A stretch of 64,000 bases of DNA from SMWN01 sp965261165 (GTDB taxonomy: Bacteria; Pseudomonadota; Gammaproteobacteria; Eutrophobiales; Eutrophobiaceae), in NCBI GenBank assembly GCA_965261165.1, contig OZ253445.1, positions 1,426,001-1,490,000 on the forward strand, given 5' to 3'. Positions 56,101 to 63,675 of the stretch are shown here, one piece after another (position 1 is the stretch's first letter; each line of letters opens with the position of its first letter). The notes beneath the pieces are model-generated. The model was given only the letters and a program-made list of their open reading frames with translations, was not told the origin of the DNA and made no database searches. The position numbers and the translations under genes were made by a program.

Positions 56101-56296
56101 ATCTCTCATGGCCGAATGGCAGATTGAGGTGAAATGTTGCCAGGTTGTCAAAAGAAAACTGGTTTATCAGGTTTGGGACCGGGACAATGGTCGTGATCGT
56201 CTGCTGTACAACCACGACGACAAAATTCGCGGCCTGTGGCCGACCCTGCAATCGCTGCGTAACGTAGAGAACACCGCCTTGCTCAAGGTGCTATAA
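53129..56296 (+). CDS. drmA: DrmA-like SF2 helicase
   Basis: A 1055-residue helicase resembling DrmA of the DISARM anti-phage system. An N-terminal ~400-residue domain without known motifs contains APAI...RRYIPPSSMGFSFFIKG. Walker A is FPTGGGKT (425-432) and motif II QDELH (626-630). A zinc-finger pair is built from Cys537, Cys540, Cys561 and Cys566. ASTATIRM is motif III, and helicase-C motifs ATNMISVGLDVARLAL and YIQASSRVGRGEVPGLV lie at about 850-885. DrmA in DISARM works with DrmB. This gene opens a five-gene operon, is visibly G+C-rich, and has IS remnants upstream. The DrmA assignment rests on motif style and the DUF1998 neighbour; Druantia-type helicases are the main alternative. Confidence 0.82.
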   Translation: MFIEPRKALINWLRRQLVGPPDRRDGDGPDLRGVLPTERFPCGALYPISPSGEGIDPASDDVDEIESAGEVTGESIAEPAIIRRYIPPSSMGFSFFIKGDDIRFQVLCRAVGYEPKGVTWTRKTLATEQGNDEAFENITCPEKAQHQSFSHLEEKARMDVLWRHFADGWIVTVSLCNAQELADSTTGREYVFERAEKTLFEASLRCTIDSGEVGVYPRVDRSLLDPEEQEIELQYAHQHIYAIGHGCAADWEVKEGKVVELRSETMPAVEVPQMTADTGSDGEPVLSLTRLAEIDNTHATLLPGLAAFVDGYAAWVTSQQGRIADLPPDDHAAGNRLVGRMNGAVARMHAGLRLLGEDAQARTAFALANRAMLEQMRQHDRLLDKPRADEAYRWRPFQLAFLLTTLESTANEDSEFRDTVDLIWFPTGGGKTEAYLGLIAFQIALRRLRHPDTGGGTAVLMRYTLRLLTRDQFIRSTRLICALELIRRERDDLGSVPITIGMWVGGSTSPNSFQKAAEFVNKARATGEKPALVLDHCPWCGQEFAAARNYDSSTRHFHFICRNPDCGFGASKDGVLPCNVVDEALYAEAPTMLVATVDKFARLAWEERTNAFFGGALHRPPELIIQDELHLIASALGSVAGLYEAAIDTVLQSRGVYPKYIASTATIRMADQQVKRLYGREVAVFPPSGLSRDDAYFARSVPLEERPGRIYVGYLAPMLNRQQCMAPLAAALLLAPHVLFGRDQNKQKLLDAWWTQVVYHGSLKGVGNSHTAFASAVRDFMRLLSGTTGTQPQENEEAQTQQRATSGIIAQLTSLQTAEQNAEIFARLSKTREQDGCLDTVLATNMISVGLDVARLALMTINGQPLTTVEYIQASSRVGRGEVPGLVFANYYRDQARSLSHYESFRPYHEAFYRFVEPTSVTPYTYQARSRALHAALVIVMRHAGPGLLGNDNAADFDADNLQVVEAAERLKRRCKLAAPDQAVDVNRHIESLMAEWQIEVKCCQVVKRKLVYQVWDRDNGRDRLLYNHDDKIRGLWPTLQSLRNVENTALLKVL

Positions 56297-56299
56297 ACC

Positions 56300-58132
56300 A
56301 TGGCCAATGAACTGATTCCCATACGCCTGTCACACCTGCTCGGTCATAGCTGCGTTGGGGCAATCGTTCGCGGGTCGAACGGGCTGGTGGTCGTTCAGGA
56401 CACCCGTCAATGGACGGATCGACAAGGCACCCCCGCCGGGGAGATAATCCCGTATGTAGAGCGCGTACGTTCCGCGCTGGGCATCGAACAGAATCTGCGC
56501 CAACCACCGGTGGCGAAAGAGCTGGCGAGTGGTCAAGTGGATGGTGCTTGTGTACCGGCAACGAGATTCCCGTCCTGGATGCGCTGTCGGAGTTGCGGGG
56601 CGCTGTACCGATGGCCGTGGAAACGCAATCAGCCTGATTGTGCACCTCGTTGTACCGGGAAGGACTGCAAAAGCCCCTCAATTCTGGAGCAGGTGTCCTG
56701 GGTGCTGGTGCATGCCAATGGATACCTTGCCGATGTGCCGTGGCATTATCTGGCACACAAGGATGAAAAATACAAGGATAAAAAAACTTCCGAACAGAGC
56801 AGCTGCAAGGTGCAAAATCAACTTCGGTTGGTTGAGCGCGGCTACGAAGAGCGCATTTTACGGTGCGATTCCTGCGGCGTTGGAAACCCGTTTCATGCTA
56901 ATGAGCGGCTGGGATTCGGCCTGGGCCGAATGCAGCCCTGGACGAAAGACGATCGGGTTCCGCCAGGAGATGGCAATGACCTCGCAGAAGTGCTGGTGAT
57001 CAATGACACGCGGGTCTATATGCCAGTCGCTGAATCTGCGCTGGTGATTCCACCGGAATCCCGCGTGCGCAAAGGAACCGTCGTGGATCTGCTGTACCGC
57101 AACTCGGTCGATCGCGCCCGGATTGACCGGGCGCGACCGGGATTGGCGCGGAGAGGTATTATCAGGGAGCTTGCGACGAAATATCGCCGTACCACCGACG
57201 ACATTGAAACCGCATTGGCCGACCTTGCCAGCGGTTATCCCTTGTACGGTGAAAACCTGACACCCGGACAATTACGAGAAAGCGAGTTCAAGGCGTTTCT
57301 GGAAGTGTTGGCAGACCAGCGCGATGACGAGGATCTAGTGACGCGCAACAGAAGCAATGGCTGGCGTGAACTGGGACAAGCAGATGGCCTGGAAAATAAT
57401 GTGAGCAATATCGTCCACGGCGTCCGGCACCTCGTTCGCGTGGATCGGCTCAAGGCGGTGAAGGTGTTCAAGGGCTTTACCCGCTTAGGGGGAGAAGAAA
57501 TAGTGCCGCCGGACATCGCCGGTCAATCCGACTGGTTGCCCGCCATCGAATTGTATGGCGAGGGCATATTCATCGCACTCGACGAGGAGCGGCTCAAGGG
57601 ATGGGAGCAAATACCTGCGGTAGTTTCGCGACTGAACCGACTGCTTCCCCGATTTGCCCAATCAGGTCGCGCAGATCGCGATTTCCCCAACCCACTGACC
57701 ACGCGTTTCATGTTATTGCATACGCTGTCACACCTGCTGATGCGACAAATCGAGTCCGAGGGTGGATATCCCGCAGCGTCGCTGATTGAGCGAATCTATT
57801 GCGCCAACGGACCGGAGCCCATGGCCGGCATCCTGATCCATGTTGCTGTTCCCGACATTGCCGGCTCTCTTGGTGGCCTGGCCGAACTCGGCGAACCCCG
57901 TCACTTTCTGGGTATGCTGATTCGAGCCCTAGAACATTCACGCTGGTGTTCGCTCGATCCGGTCTGCAGCGAGCATGAAGGCCAGGGGCCTGGCCTGCTC
58001 AATCGTGCCGCCTGCCATGCCTGCGCGTTGGTGCCCGAGCCAGCCTGCGAATACGGAAATACCCTGCTGGACCGAGTCTTCGTGGCGGGCGATACCGCCA
58101 ACGGTCTGCCTTCCTTCTTTGCGGTGTCTTGA
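56300..58132 (+). CDS. drmB: DrmB-like DUF1998 protein
   Basis: A 610-residue protein of the DUF1998 class, like DrmB. It has an N-terminal zinc-ribbon set (Cys96, Cys99, Cys114, Cys118, Cys123 in SWMRCRSCGALYRW...CAPRCTGKDC) and a second CDSCG motif near 190. A helical middle follows. The C-terminal DUF1998 region has HTLSHLLMRQIESEGGYPAASLIERIYC and a cysteine cluster (Cys550, Cys556, Cys572, Cys575, Cys583: RAACHACALVPEPACEYGN). In DISARM, DrmA and DrmB form a DNA-translocating complex. It starts three bases after drmA and ends two bases before the next start, so it is translationally linked to both. Confidence 0.83.
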   Translation: MANELIPIRLSHLLGHSCVGAIVRGSNGLVVVQDTRQWTDRQGTPAGEIIPYVERVRSALGIEQNLRQPPVAKELASGQVDGACVPATRFPSWMRCRSCGALYRWPWKRNQPDCAPRCTGKDCKSPSILEQVSWVLVHANGYLADVPWHYLAHKDEKYKDKKTSEQSSCKVQNQLRLVERGYEERILRCDSCGVGNPFHANERLGFGLGRMQPWTKDDRVPPGDGNDLAEVLVINDTRVYMPVAESALVIPPESRVRKGTVVDLLYRNSVDRARIDRARPGLARRGIIRELATKYRRTTDDIETALADLASGYPLYGENLTPGQLRESEFKAFLEVLADQRDDEDLVTRNRSNGWRELGQADGLENNVSNIVHGVRHLVRVDRLKAVKVFKGFTRLGGEEIVPPDIAGQSDWLPAIELYGEGIFIALDEERLKGWEQIPAVVSRLNRLLPRFAQSGRADRDFPNPLTTRFMLLHTLSHLLMRQIESEGGYPAASLIERIYCANGPEPMAGILIHVAVPDIAGSLGGLAELGEPRHFLGMLIRALEHSRWCSLDPVCSEHEGQGPGLLNRAACHACALVPEPACEYGNTLLDRVFVAGDTANGLPSFFAVS

Positions 58133-58134
58133 TC

Positions 58135-59331
58135 ATGCCAGTAGATCGTACCCGCCGATTCACGCTGCCAGGGATTCAGGACCTGAACAAGGATCAGGAT
58201 GAAGTTCTGGCGTTGCCAATGAAGGGTCAACACCTGATTGTTGGCGGCCCCGGCACAGGTAAGTCGGTGGTGGCGCTGTTGCGGGCACGACGCTTGGCGC
58301 AGGACGACAGGCCCTATCGAACTCTCGTTTACAATCACTTGCTGGATCATTCAAACCGCCATTTATTTGGTGATGAACAGCGACTCTCCGCCAAGACCTG
58401 GGAAACCTGGTTCCGCGGTATTTGCAAACACTTTTTCGACACCGTTCCAACACACGAACCGAAGCAGGCTGGCGGTTACCTGCCAATCGATTGGGAGGCT
58501 GTTGGACAGCTTGTTGAGCAACTGTCTCAAGAAGAATTCGCTGACAGGCATTTGCGCGAAGAATATTTAGTGATCGATGAAGGTCAGGATATGCCGCCCG
58601 CTTTCTATCGCACCTTAACCCGCCTCGGCTTCGAGAACTTCTATGTAGCGGCAGACCAGAACCAGCAGATCCAACCTGATAAGTGCAGTTCGCGGCAGAA
58701 TATCGAGGACATCCTTGCTATCGACCCAGGCAACACGCTGGAACTAAAAATCAACTATCGTAACTCACGGCCCATCGCGTTATTAGCCCAACACTTCTAT
58801 CCAGCTGACCCGGCCAGCCCCAAGCCTGACTTGCCTGATGCCAATTCATCTGCTGCGATGCCGGAGTTTTGGACTTATGGCCAGACAAACACGCAAACAT
58901 TCACCGAAATCGTCGATCGAATCCTGCAAATGAGTGACCGAAATCCACGCAGGCTGATTGGCATCATTACTCCAGACAATAAAGTGCGGACAAAATTTAC
59001 TGATGCGCTTCTTAGTGCCAATCCAAAGCTCGATAACGGGAAACCACCGATCCAGACTTTTGTTTCCGGCCAGCAGGATTTACCGGACTTCGGTCAGGGT
59101 GGCATCATGATCATCAATGCGCAGTCCTGCAAAGGTCTGGAGTTTGATACGGCCATCCTGGCCGATATCGACCAGCACCAACCCAAACGCGACCCGCACG
59201 CACTCAAGGCAAGGTTTTATGTGATGGTGGCGCGTGCTCGGGAACAGGTCATTCTGCTTCGTACCGGCGATGCCTGTCCCATTGTCGATGGGTTGCTGCC
59301 CACCGAACCCACTATTCTTGCGAGGAAGTAG
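58135..59331 (+). CDS. Small UvrD-like SF1 helicase/ATPase
   Basis: A 398-residue SF1-type ATPase. A short N-terminal QDLNKDQDEVLALP precedes Walker A GGPGTGKS (37-44). Next are motif II DEGQD (148-152), motif III-like VAADQNQQI, motif IV-like INYRNSRPI, motif V QSCKGLEFDTAILADID and motif VI YVMVARAREQVILL. It is shorter than UvrD and lacks the large 1B/2B inserts. I start at ATG 58135; a TTG at 58129 is in frame. Alone it could be any AAA_19/UvrD_C_2 protein; context makes it part of the DrmAB-like operon. Its partner at the operon end shares the same DEGQD and KGLE motifs, so the two are paralogues. Confidence 0.82.
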   Translation: MPVDRTRRFTLPGIQDLNKDQDEVLALPMKGQHLIVGGPGTGKSVVALLRARRLAQDDRPYRTLVYNHLLDHSNRHLFGDEQRLSAKTWETWFRGICKHFFDTVPTHEPKQAGGYLPIDWEAVGQLVEQLSQEEFADRHLREEYLVIDEGQDMPPAFYRTLTRLGFENFYVAADQNQQIQPDKCSSRQNIEDILAIDPGNTLELKINYRNSRPIALLAQHFYPADPASPKPDLPDANSSAAMPEFWTYGQTNTQTFTEIVDRILQMSDRNPRRLIGIITPDNKVRTKFTDALLSANPKLDNGKPPIQTFVSGQQDLPDFGQGGIMIINAQSCKGLEFDTAILADIDQHQPKRDPHALKARFYVMVARAREQVILLRTGDACPIVDGLLPTEPTILARK

Positions 59332-59334
59332 ATC

Positions 59335-60966
59335 ATGACAACAAACACTGGTACGCCAAAGAAACCACGAAGTCAACCAAACTCCGTGCACACATGGCAC
59401 CTTGTTACCAATCATCAAAACATGCTTTACATGCTGGCTGCCGGCATGGTGATGAGTCCTGCGGGTTTTCGGGGTAAGCACTATTCCGATCCCTTGAGTG
59501 TCGATCCGGGGTGGATCCCCTTGTTCCGTAGTGACAGGAATATTCCAGCTGACGCCCTGAAGCGCGCTACTGAGGAACGCAAGCATTTGTTGCCCTGTAT
59601 CGCGTCATTCGATTTGAGCGGCGTATCTAGTCCCGTTTGGATGCTGTCGCGGAATGGCCATAGACGAGAAGTGACCTTCTCACGACGCGTAAGAAGAAGA
59701 AAAGACGATATTGCCATCCTGATTCAAGCGCCATTACCAACGACCTTGCTAGTCAGCATTAACTTTCGATCACTCGAAGAAATGCAGGCATTCGAAAGCG
59801 CCGCCAATGATGTCTCCAATGTCGATCTGTTCTCTCGTCAGGTTGAAGTTTCGGCATCGGTGTTTACCACCGACACGGATGTCAGGAGTCTAACAGCGCC
59901 GCCACAAGCGGAACTGCTTGAGGATGGTGGCGATAATTTCCCCGCTTTCGGACAGGCGCTTGGCGGCGCACTTGCGATGCTATACCTAATCGCCAATCGC
60001 AGCGATCCTGGGCTTGCGGCTTTTCGTTCGGTGACTGGAGGCACACACGATAAAGGTGATGGCCTGGCCCAAAGTGATGTCACCACCACCGCCATCCTTG
60101 CAGAGCTTCCCAACTGGATGAACGGGGGCCAGATATCCGACCAGGCAGATACCCGTACACGACTCTTCTGGGGGGTTGTCGAAGCGCTGATCACTGCGCA
60201 AACGCAGGAACACCCGCAAACACCCGTCGACGTGGCGCTGGAGTATCTGGATAGCCAACTTGACCATCTGCGGGAAAAGGAATTCCGGCCACGTTTAGAG
60301 CAATTGATCGCCGACATGCGTGGTTGCCTCGGCCTCGGTGGCGGAACAATCACCGAACTGCTTGAGCGTCACAAGGGATCTCTATCCAGACCCTTGCTGC
60401 TGTTTTGCCTGCGCGAGAATTGCACGGCACTGCTGGAATTTTCACATCCGTTATTGAACGATGCCGAGTACATTCTTGCTGGCATTCTGTTCGGTGTGCG
60501 CGATAGCTGGCTGCAGTTTCCCAAGGAACTACGCGATCCAGTTTTGTCGGCCTATGTAACCTATCGGATGGCAGCTGCTGAGCACCGGAAGCAAGGTGAT
60601 GAATTTACCCTGAATAAACCGCCGCCACGCCCTAAACCCTTACGAGAACTTTTCACTTCCGGCGGTGAGCGGAACAGCCAGCAAAGAAACGAGGCACTTA
60701 AGCTTGCACAGAAATGCAACTGGAACGATTGCATCCAGACTCGGATCACTCTGGCTGAAGGTGATTATCCAGGGAGTTTCCAACGAAATGGCTTGCAGGT
60801 AGTACTGCCAGGCAGGGTAAGGACTGTTACGGAAGAGGTGGATACGGCCACATTTTTACGCCGTTTGGGACAATGGCCACCCCTTGACCCCGAGACCGAG
60901 GCCAAAGTGCGCAAGGGTTTGAAAAGCGCGCAAGAAATCGAGGAACAGAAGAACGGGCACAGTTAA
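59335..60966 (+). CDS. 543-residue protein of unknown family in defence operon
   Basis: I do not recognise this family. The N-terminus (about 20-50) reads HTWHLVTNHQNMLYMLAAGM then VMSPAGF; the spacing His-x-x-Thr...Asn-Met...Gly-x-x-x-Ser-Pro loosely recalls the NAD-binding start of DarT-like ADP-ribosyltransferases, but I have no further support. A basic patch SRRVRRRKDD follows at about 120. The middle is helical and Leu/Ala-rich (ALGGALAMLYLIANR). The C-terminal third has a Pro/Arg stretch (NKPPPRPKPLRELF) and an acidic tail. No transmembrane segment or signal peptide. Gaps to both neighbours are two to three bases, so it is an integral operon member. Confidence 0.7.
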   Translation: MTTNTGTPKKPRSQPNSVHTWHLVTNHQNMLYMLAAGMVMSPAGFRGKHYSDPLSVDPGWIPLFRSDRNIPADALKRATEERKHLLPCIASFDLSGVSSPVWMLSRNGHRREVTFSRRVRRRKDDIAILIQAPLPTTLLVSINFRSLEEMQAFESAANDVSNVDLFSRQVEVSASVFTTDTDVRSLTAPPQAELLEDGGDNFPAFGQALGGALAMLYLIANRSDPGLAAFRSVTGGTHDKGDGLAQSDVTTTAILAELPNWMNGGQISDQADTRTRLFWGVVEALITAQTQEHPQTPVDVALEYLDSQLDHLREKEFRPRLEQLIADMRGCLGLGGGTITELLERHKGSLSRPLLLFCLRENCTALLEFSHPLLNDAEYILAGILFGVRDSWLQFPKELRDPVLSAYVTYRMAAAEHRKQGDEFTLNKPPPRPKPLRELFTSGGERNSQQRNEALKLAQKCNWNDCIQTRITLAEGDYPGSFQRNGLQVVLPGRVRTVTEEVDTATFLRRLGQWPPLDPETEAKVRKGLKSAQEIEEQKNGHS

Positions 60967-60968
60967 CC

Positions 60969-62531
60969 ATGCGCATGATTCCCAGCCAACCACTGACCAC
61001 CAGTAGCCAGGCGGAATTACGCATGTTTGACCAGCTGCGGGCGACATTTTCCGGGCCGGACCAGAACCGGTGGTTTGCCATGCACTCACTCAACCTCCCC
61101 CGGCATGAGTACAAACGGTTCGGAGAAATCGACTTTGTTGTCTGCGGGCCTGATGGCCTTTTCGTGCTGGAGGTAAAAGGCGGTGGAGTTTCCTGCCATG
61201 ATGGCATCTGGGAAACAACGAACCGGTATGGTGAAACCGAGCGATTACGGGAGTCCCCGTTCACACAGGCTGAGGGGGCGTTGCATGGTTTGCGGAAAAA
61301 AATTCCCGCTTCTCTTGCCAACATCTTCGTAGTGGGCTACGGCGTTGTCATACCAGATGTCGAGCGGCTTCCCGATAGTGCGGAGTGGGATCGTGCCGTT
61401 CTCGCCGATGGCCGAGACTTTAGGCAATTTGAAAAGTGGCTGGAACGATTCATCAGGCACTGGTGCGCGAAGGACACTCACAAGCCTACCGCAAGCCCTG
61501 CGCAGTTGAATGTATTGCAGCAGCATTTACGCCCCGATTTCGAGGCTGTCGTACCATTGCACGTTGCTGCCCACGATGTCGAAACACGTATCGCTCGGCT
61601 GACAGAGGATCAACTGAGGCTGATCGATGTCGTCGAAGCCAACCCGCGGGTAATATGTTCGGGCGGCGCTGGAACCGGGAAAACAATGCTGGCGCTTGAA
61701 TTGGCAAAGCGCTGGGGCGCATCTGGAATGAAGACTGCGCTGGTTTGCCATTCGCCGTGGCTCAAACGCTTCCTGGAACGGCAAGCGGTGCCCGGGCTGA
61801 TTGTCAGTCTGGCGGCGGCGATTCATGTCGCCGCCAAGCGTGTCGGTATCAAAAAATTCGATGCATTGATCGTCGATGAAGGTCAGGACATCTTGAACAT
61901 GGCTGCGCTGGATCGGCTGGATAATGGTTTATGTGGCGGCATAAGTGAAGGACGTTGGTGTTTCTTTCATGACGCCAACAATCAATCCGGCCTGTGCGGC
62001 TCGTATGTGCCCGATGCTTATGATTATCTGAAAAGTTTTTGCCCGGTGCGAATGCCGCTGAAAACGAATTGCCGGAACTCACTGCCAATCCTGCAACGGA
62101 TACAATGTGACCTGGGCGCTGATGTGGGCAATCCAGGGGTTGGTGATGGCCCAGCGGTACGTGAAGTTCATCTCACCGACACAGACAGTGCTGTCCAGGC
62201 TCTGGAGAAAGAGCTGCGCGGCCTGGTGGATGGCGATGGGTTCAATCCGGCGGACATCGTCATACTTTCGCCGGTCACGTTTTCGCAGTCCTGGACGTCT
62301 AAATTACCCGCAGATTTGTGCGACTCAATCTCTGTTCTGGACGATGCCTCTCCTCGTAACGTGAATCGTTATACGATCGGCTTTGCGCAGGTTGGGGATT
62401 TCAAAGGCCTTGAGAGCGAGGTGATTGTTCTTGTTGATATGCCTAGACCTGGGCATAGTGAAACTCTGCGCTCCCACCACTATGTTGGGATGAGCAGGGC
62501 GCGTGCGCTGCTGAGCATGATCTGTTGCTGA
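60969..62531 (+). CDS. NERD nuclease-SF1 helicase fusion
   Basis: A 520-residue protein. The N-terminal NERD domain (about 12-130) has the PD-(D/E)XK-like residues Glu53, Asp55, Glu68 and Lys70 in FGEIDFVVCGPDGLFVLEVKGG, so it may cut DNA. From about 215 it is an SF1 helicase: Walker A GGAGTGKT (232-239), DEGQD (303-307), LKTNCRNSLPI, FKGLESEVIVLVDM and YVGMSRARALL. It ends only about six residues after the last helicase motif (LLSMICC), and mobile-element debris begins about ten bases later, so a short C-terminal tail may be lost. It is the last gene of the operon. Confidence 0.85.
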   Translation: MRMIPSQPLTTSSQAELRMFDQLRATFSGPDQNRWFAMHSLNLPRHEYKRFGEIDFVVCGPDGLFVLEVKGGGVSCHDGIWETTNRYGETERLRESPFTQAEGALHGLRKKIPASLANIFVVGYGVVIPDVERLPDSAEWDRAVLADGRDFRQFEKWLERFIRHWCAKDTHKPTASPAQLNVLQQHLRPDFEAVVPLHVAAHDVETRIARLTEDQLRLIDVVEANPRVICSGGAGTGKTMLALELAKRWGASGMKTALVCHSPWLKRFLERQAVPGLIVSLAAAIHVAAKRVGIKKFDALIVDEGQDILNMAALDRLDNGLCGGISEGRWCFFHDANNQSGLCGSYVPDAYDYLKSFCPVRMPLKTNCRNSLPILQRIQCDLGADVGNPGVGDGPAVREVHLTDTDSAVQALEKELRGLVDGDGFNPADIVILSPVTFSQSWTSKLPADLCDSISVLDDASPRNVNRYTIGFAQVGDFKGLESEVIVLVDMPRPGHSETLRSHHYVGMSRARALLSMICC

Positions 62532-62540
62532 TGGTGCGAT

Positions 62541-62550
62541 CCCCCCCCCC
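62541..62550. repeat. C10 tract after defence operon
   Basis: Ten cytosines nine bases downstream of the last operon stop, at the junction with IS debris. Similar tracts occur at 25527, 34301 and (as G9) 49767. Confidence 0.85.
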
Positions 62551-62598
62551 ATTGAGTTGGTTCTGTCCTGATGTTATGAAAGGGACAGGAGGGCCGTT

Positions 62599-62665
62599 GT
62601 GGCGCAAAGGAGCTACAAGCCGGAACAAACTGTCGCGAAGCTGTAGCAGGATGATGTTCTGAGCA
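62599..62665 (+). pseudogene. IS3-like OrfA fragment (weak)
   Basis: A few codons read AQRSYKPEQTVAKL, a stop, then QDDVLSNAH, which resembles the N-terminus of an IS3-family OrfA with a point stop. The following bases to 62880 do not continue the match clearly. Confidence 0.35.
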
Positions 62666-62946
62666 ACGCCCACTGAAACGAACACCTTGAGCGCGGAAGC
62701 CGATGCGCTGGATGCCCGGAATTGCGCACAAACTTGTTCCCTCTTGCTTCCGCAATGCTTCCAGATACGGGGCAGGCGATTATCTGAAAGCAGCTTAATC
62801 ACTTGAATTTCTGCGGATCCAATCCGAAATGTTTATGTTCCGGTAATCCTCCCATTTTTACTGGGGTCCGCTTGTAGAACTACGCAGCCATTCATGTCGT
62901 ACGGTGCGGTTGTACCGCTTGATGTAAGCATTCTGTTGCGGCTTTC

Positions 62947-63521
62947 CTAGCTAGATGTATTCGATGCGGATGTGTACCGCGTTTCCGCCCATGCTTTCAA
63001 CCAGTCACTGCCGTATTCCGGGCCGTTATCAACCCTGATCACCTGCGGTGCCCCGCGCCATTCAATGATCTGGTTGCGACTGCGCACGACACGCAGCGCT
63101 GGCAGTGAAAAGTCCACTTCTATGTCCAGGCCTTGACAGTTGAGGTCATCGAATACGTTCAACGCTCGGAATGTCCGGCCATCTCCCAGCGCTGAGATGG
63201 CCTTACCGCTTTTTTTCAAGGGCCTCCTTCAGTAGATCGTTCTGCATGCTCATCTCAGCATGCATCCGCTTCAACCGCCTGTTCTCGTCATCAATACTCT
63301 ATTATCTGTGAAACCATCGATCCATCCATACCACCAAACTTCGCCCGCCACTTGTAAAAGCCCGCGCTGCTCATGTCATGCTCTCGGCAAAGCTCCGAGA
63401 CCGGCACACTACCCTCCGCTTGCTTCAAAATACTCATGATCTGCGCGTCGCTGAATCGTCCAGTCTTCAGCAAAAATCTCCGCAGATATCTTGCCAAGAA
63501 AATTCTCCTTTTCAACACCAT
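62947..63521 (-). pseudogene. IS3-family OrfA/OrfB remnant
   Basis: On the minus strand, OrfA reads RFSDAQIMSILKQAEG, SELCREHDMSSAGFYKWRAK and GGMDGSMVSQ, then, after a frameshift near 63300, DENRRLKRMHAEMSMQNDLL ending in KKR and a stop (63194). An OrfB fragment follows, starting ALGDGRTFRALNVFDDLN and reaching QVIRVDNGPEY, the second DDE aspartate region. About half of OrfB between the two parts and its C-terminal Glu region are deleted. A dead IS3 element on the right flank of the island. Confidence 0.85.
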
Positions 63522-63531
63522 TAATTTCCGT

Positions 63532-63675
63532 GGGGATTACCCCACGTCTGGACAATTCACCAAAGCCATTCTGGCCTTCCTCCGAAAAACCCTGCCAGAA
63601 AAATGGCGGGAATTCCGCGATACTGTTACTGATAACTTCCGCATTGTCTCTTTCGACGCCTGTAAAATCCTGTGA
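63532..63675 (+). pseudogene. IS630-family transposase C-terminal remnant
   Basis: The plus-strand frame reads TSGQFTKAILAFLRKTLPEK and WREFRDTVTDNFRIVSFD before the stop, which matches the C-terminus of IS630-group transposases. It matches in type the N-terminal fragment at 52764-52916, but lies on the opposite strand, so the two cannot be halves of a single interrupted copy without inversion. Confidence 0.72.

Noticed and set aside
53199..58551. Several long minus-strand and alternate-frame open frames across the drmA-drmB region
   Set aside because: High G+C makes stop codons rare in other frames. They lack domains, while the plus-strand frames carry clear helicase and zinc motifs.
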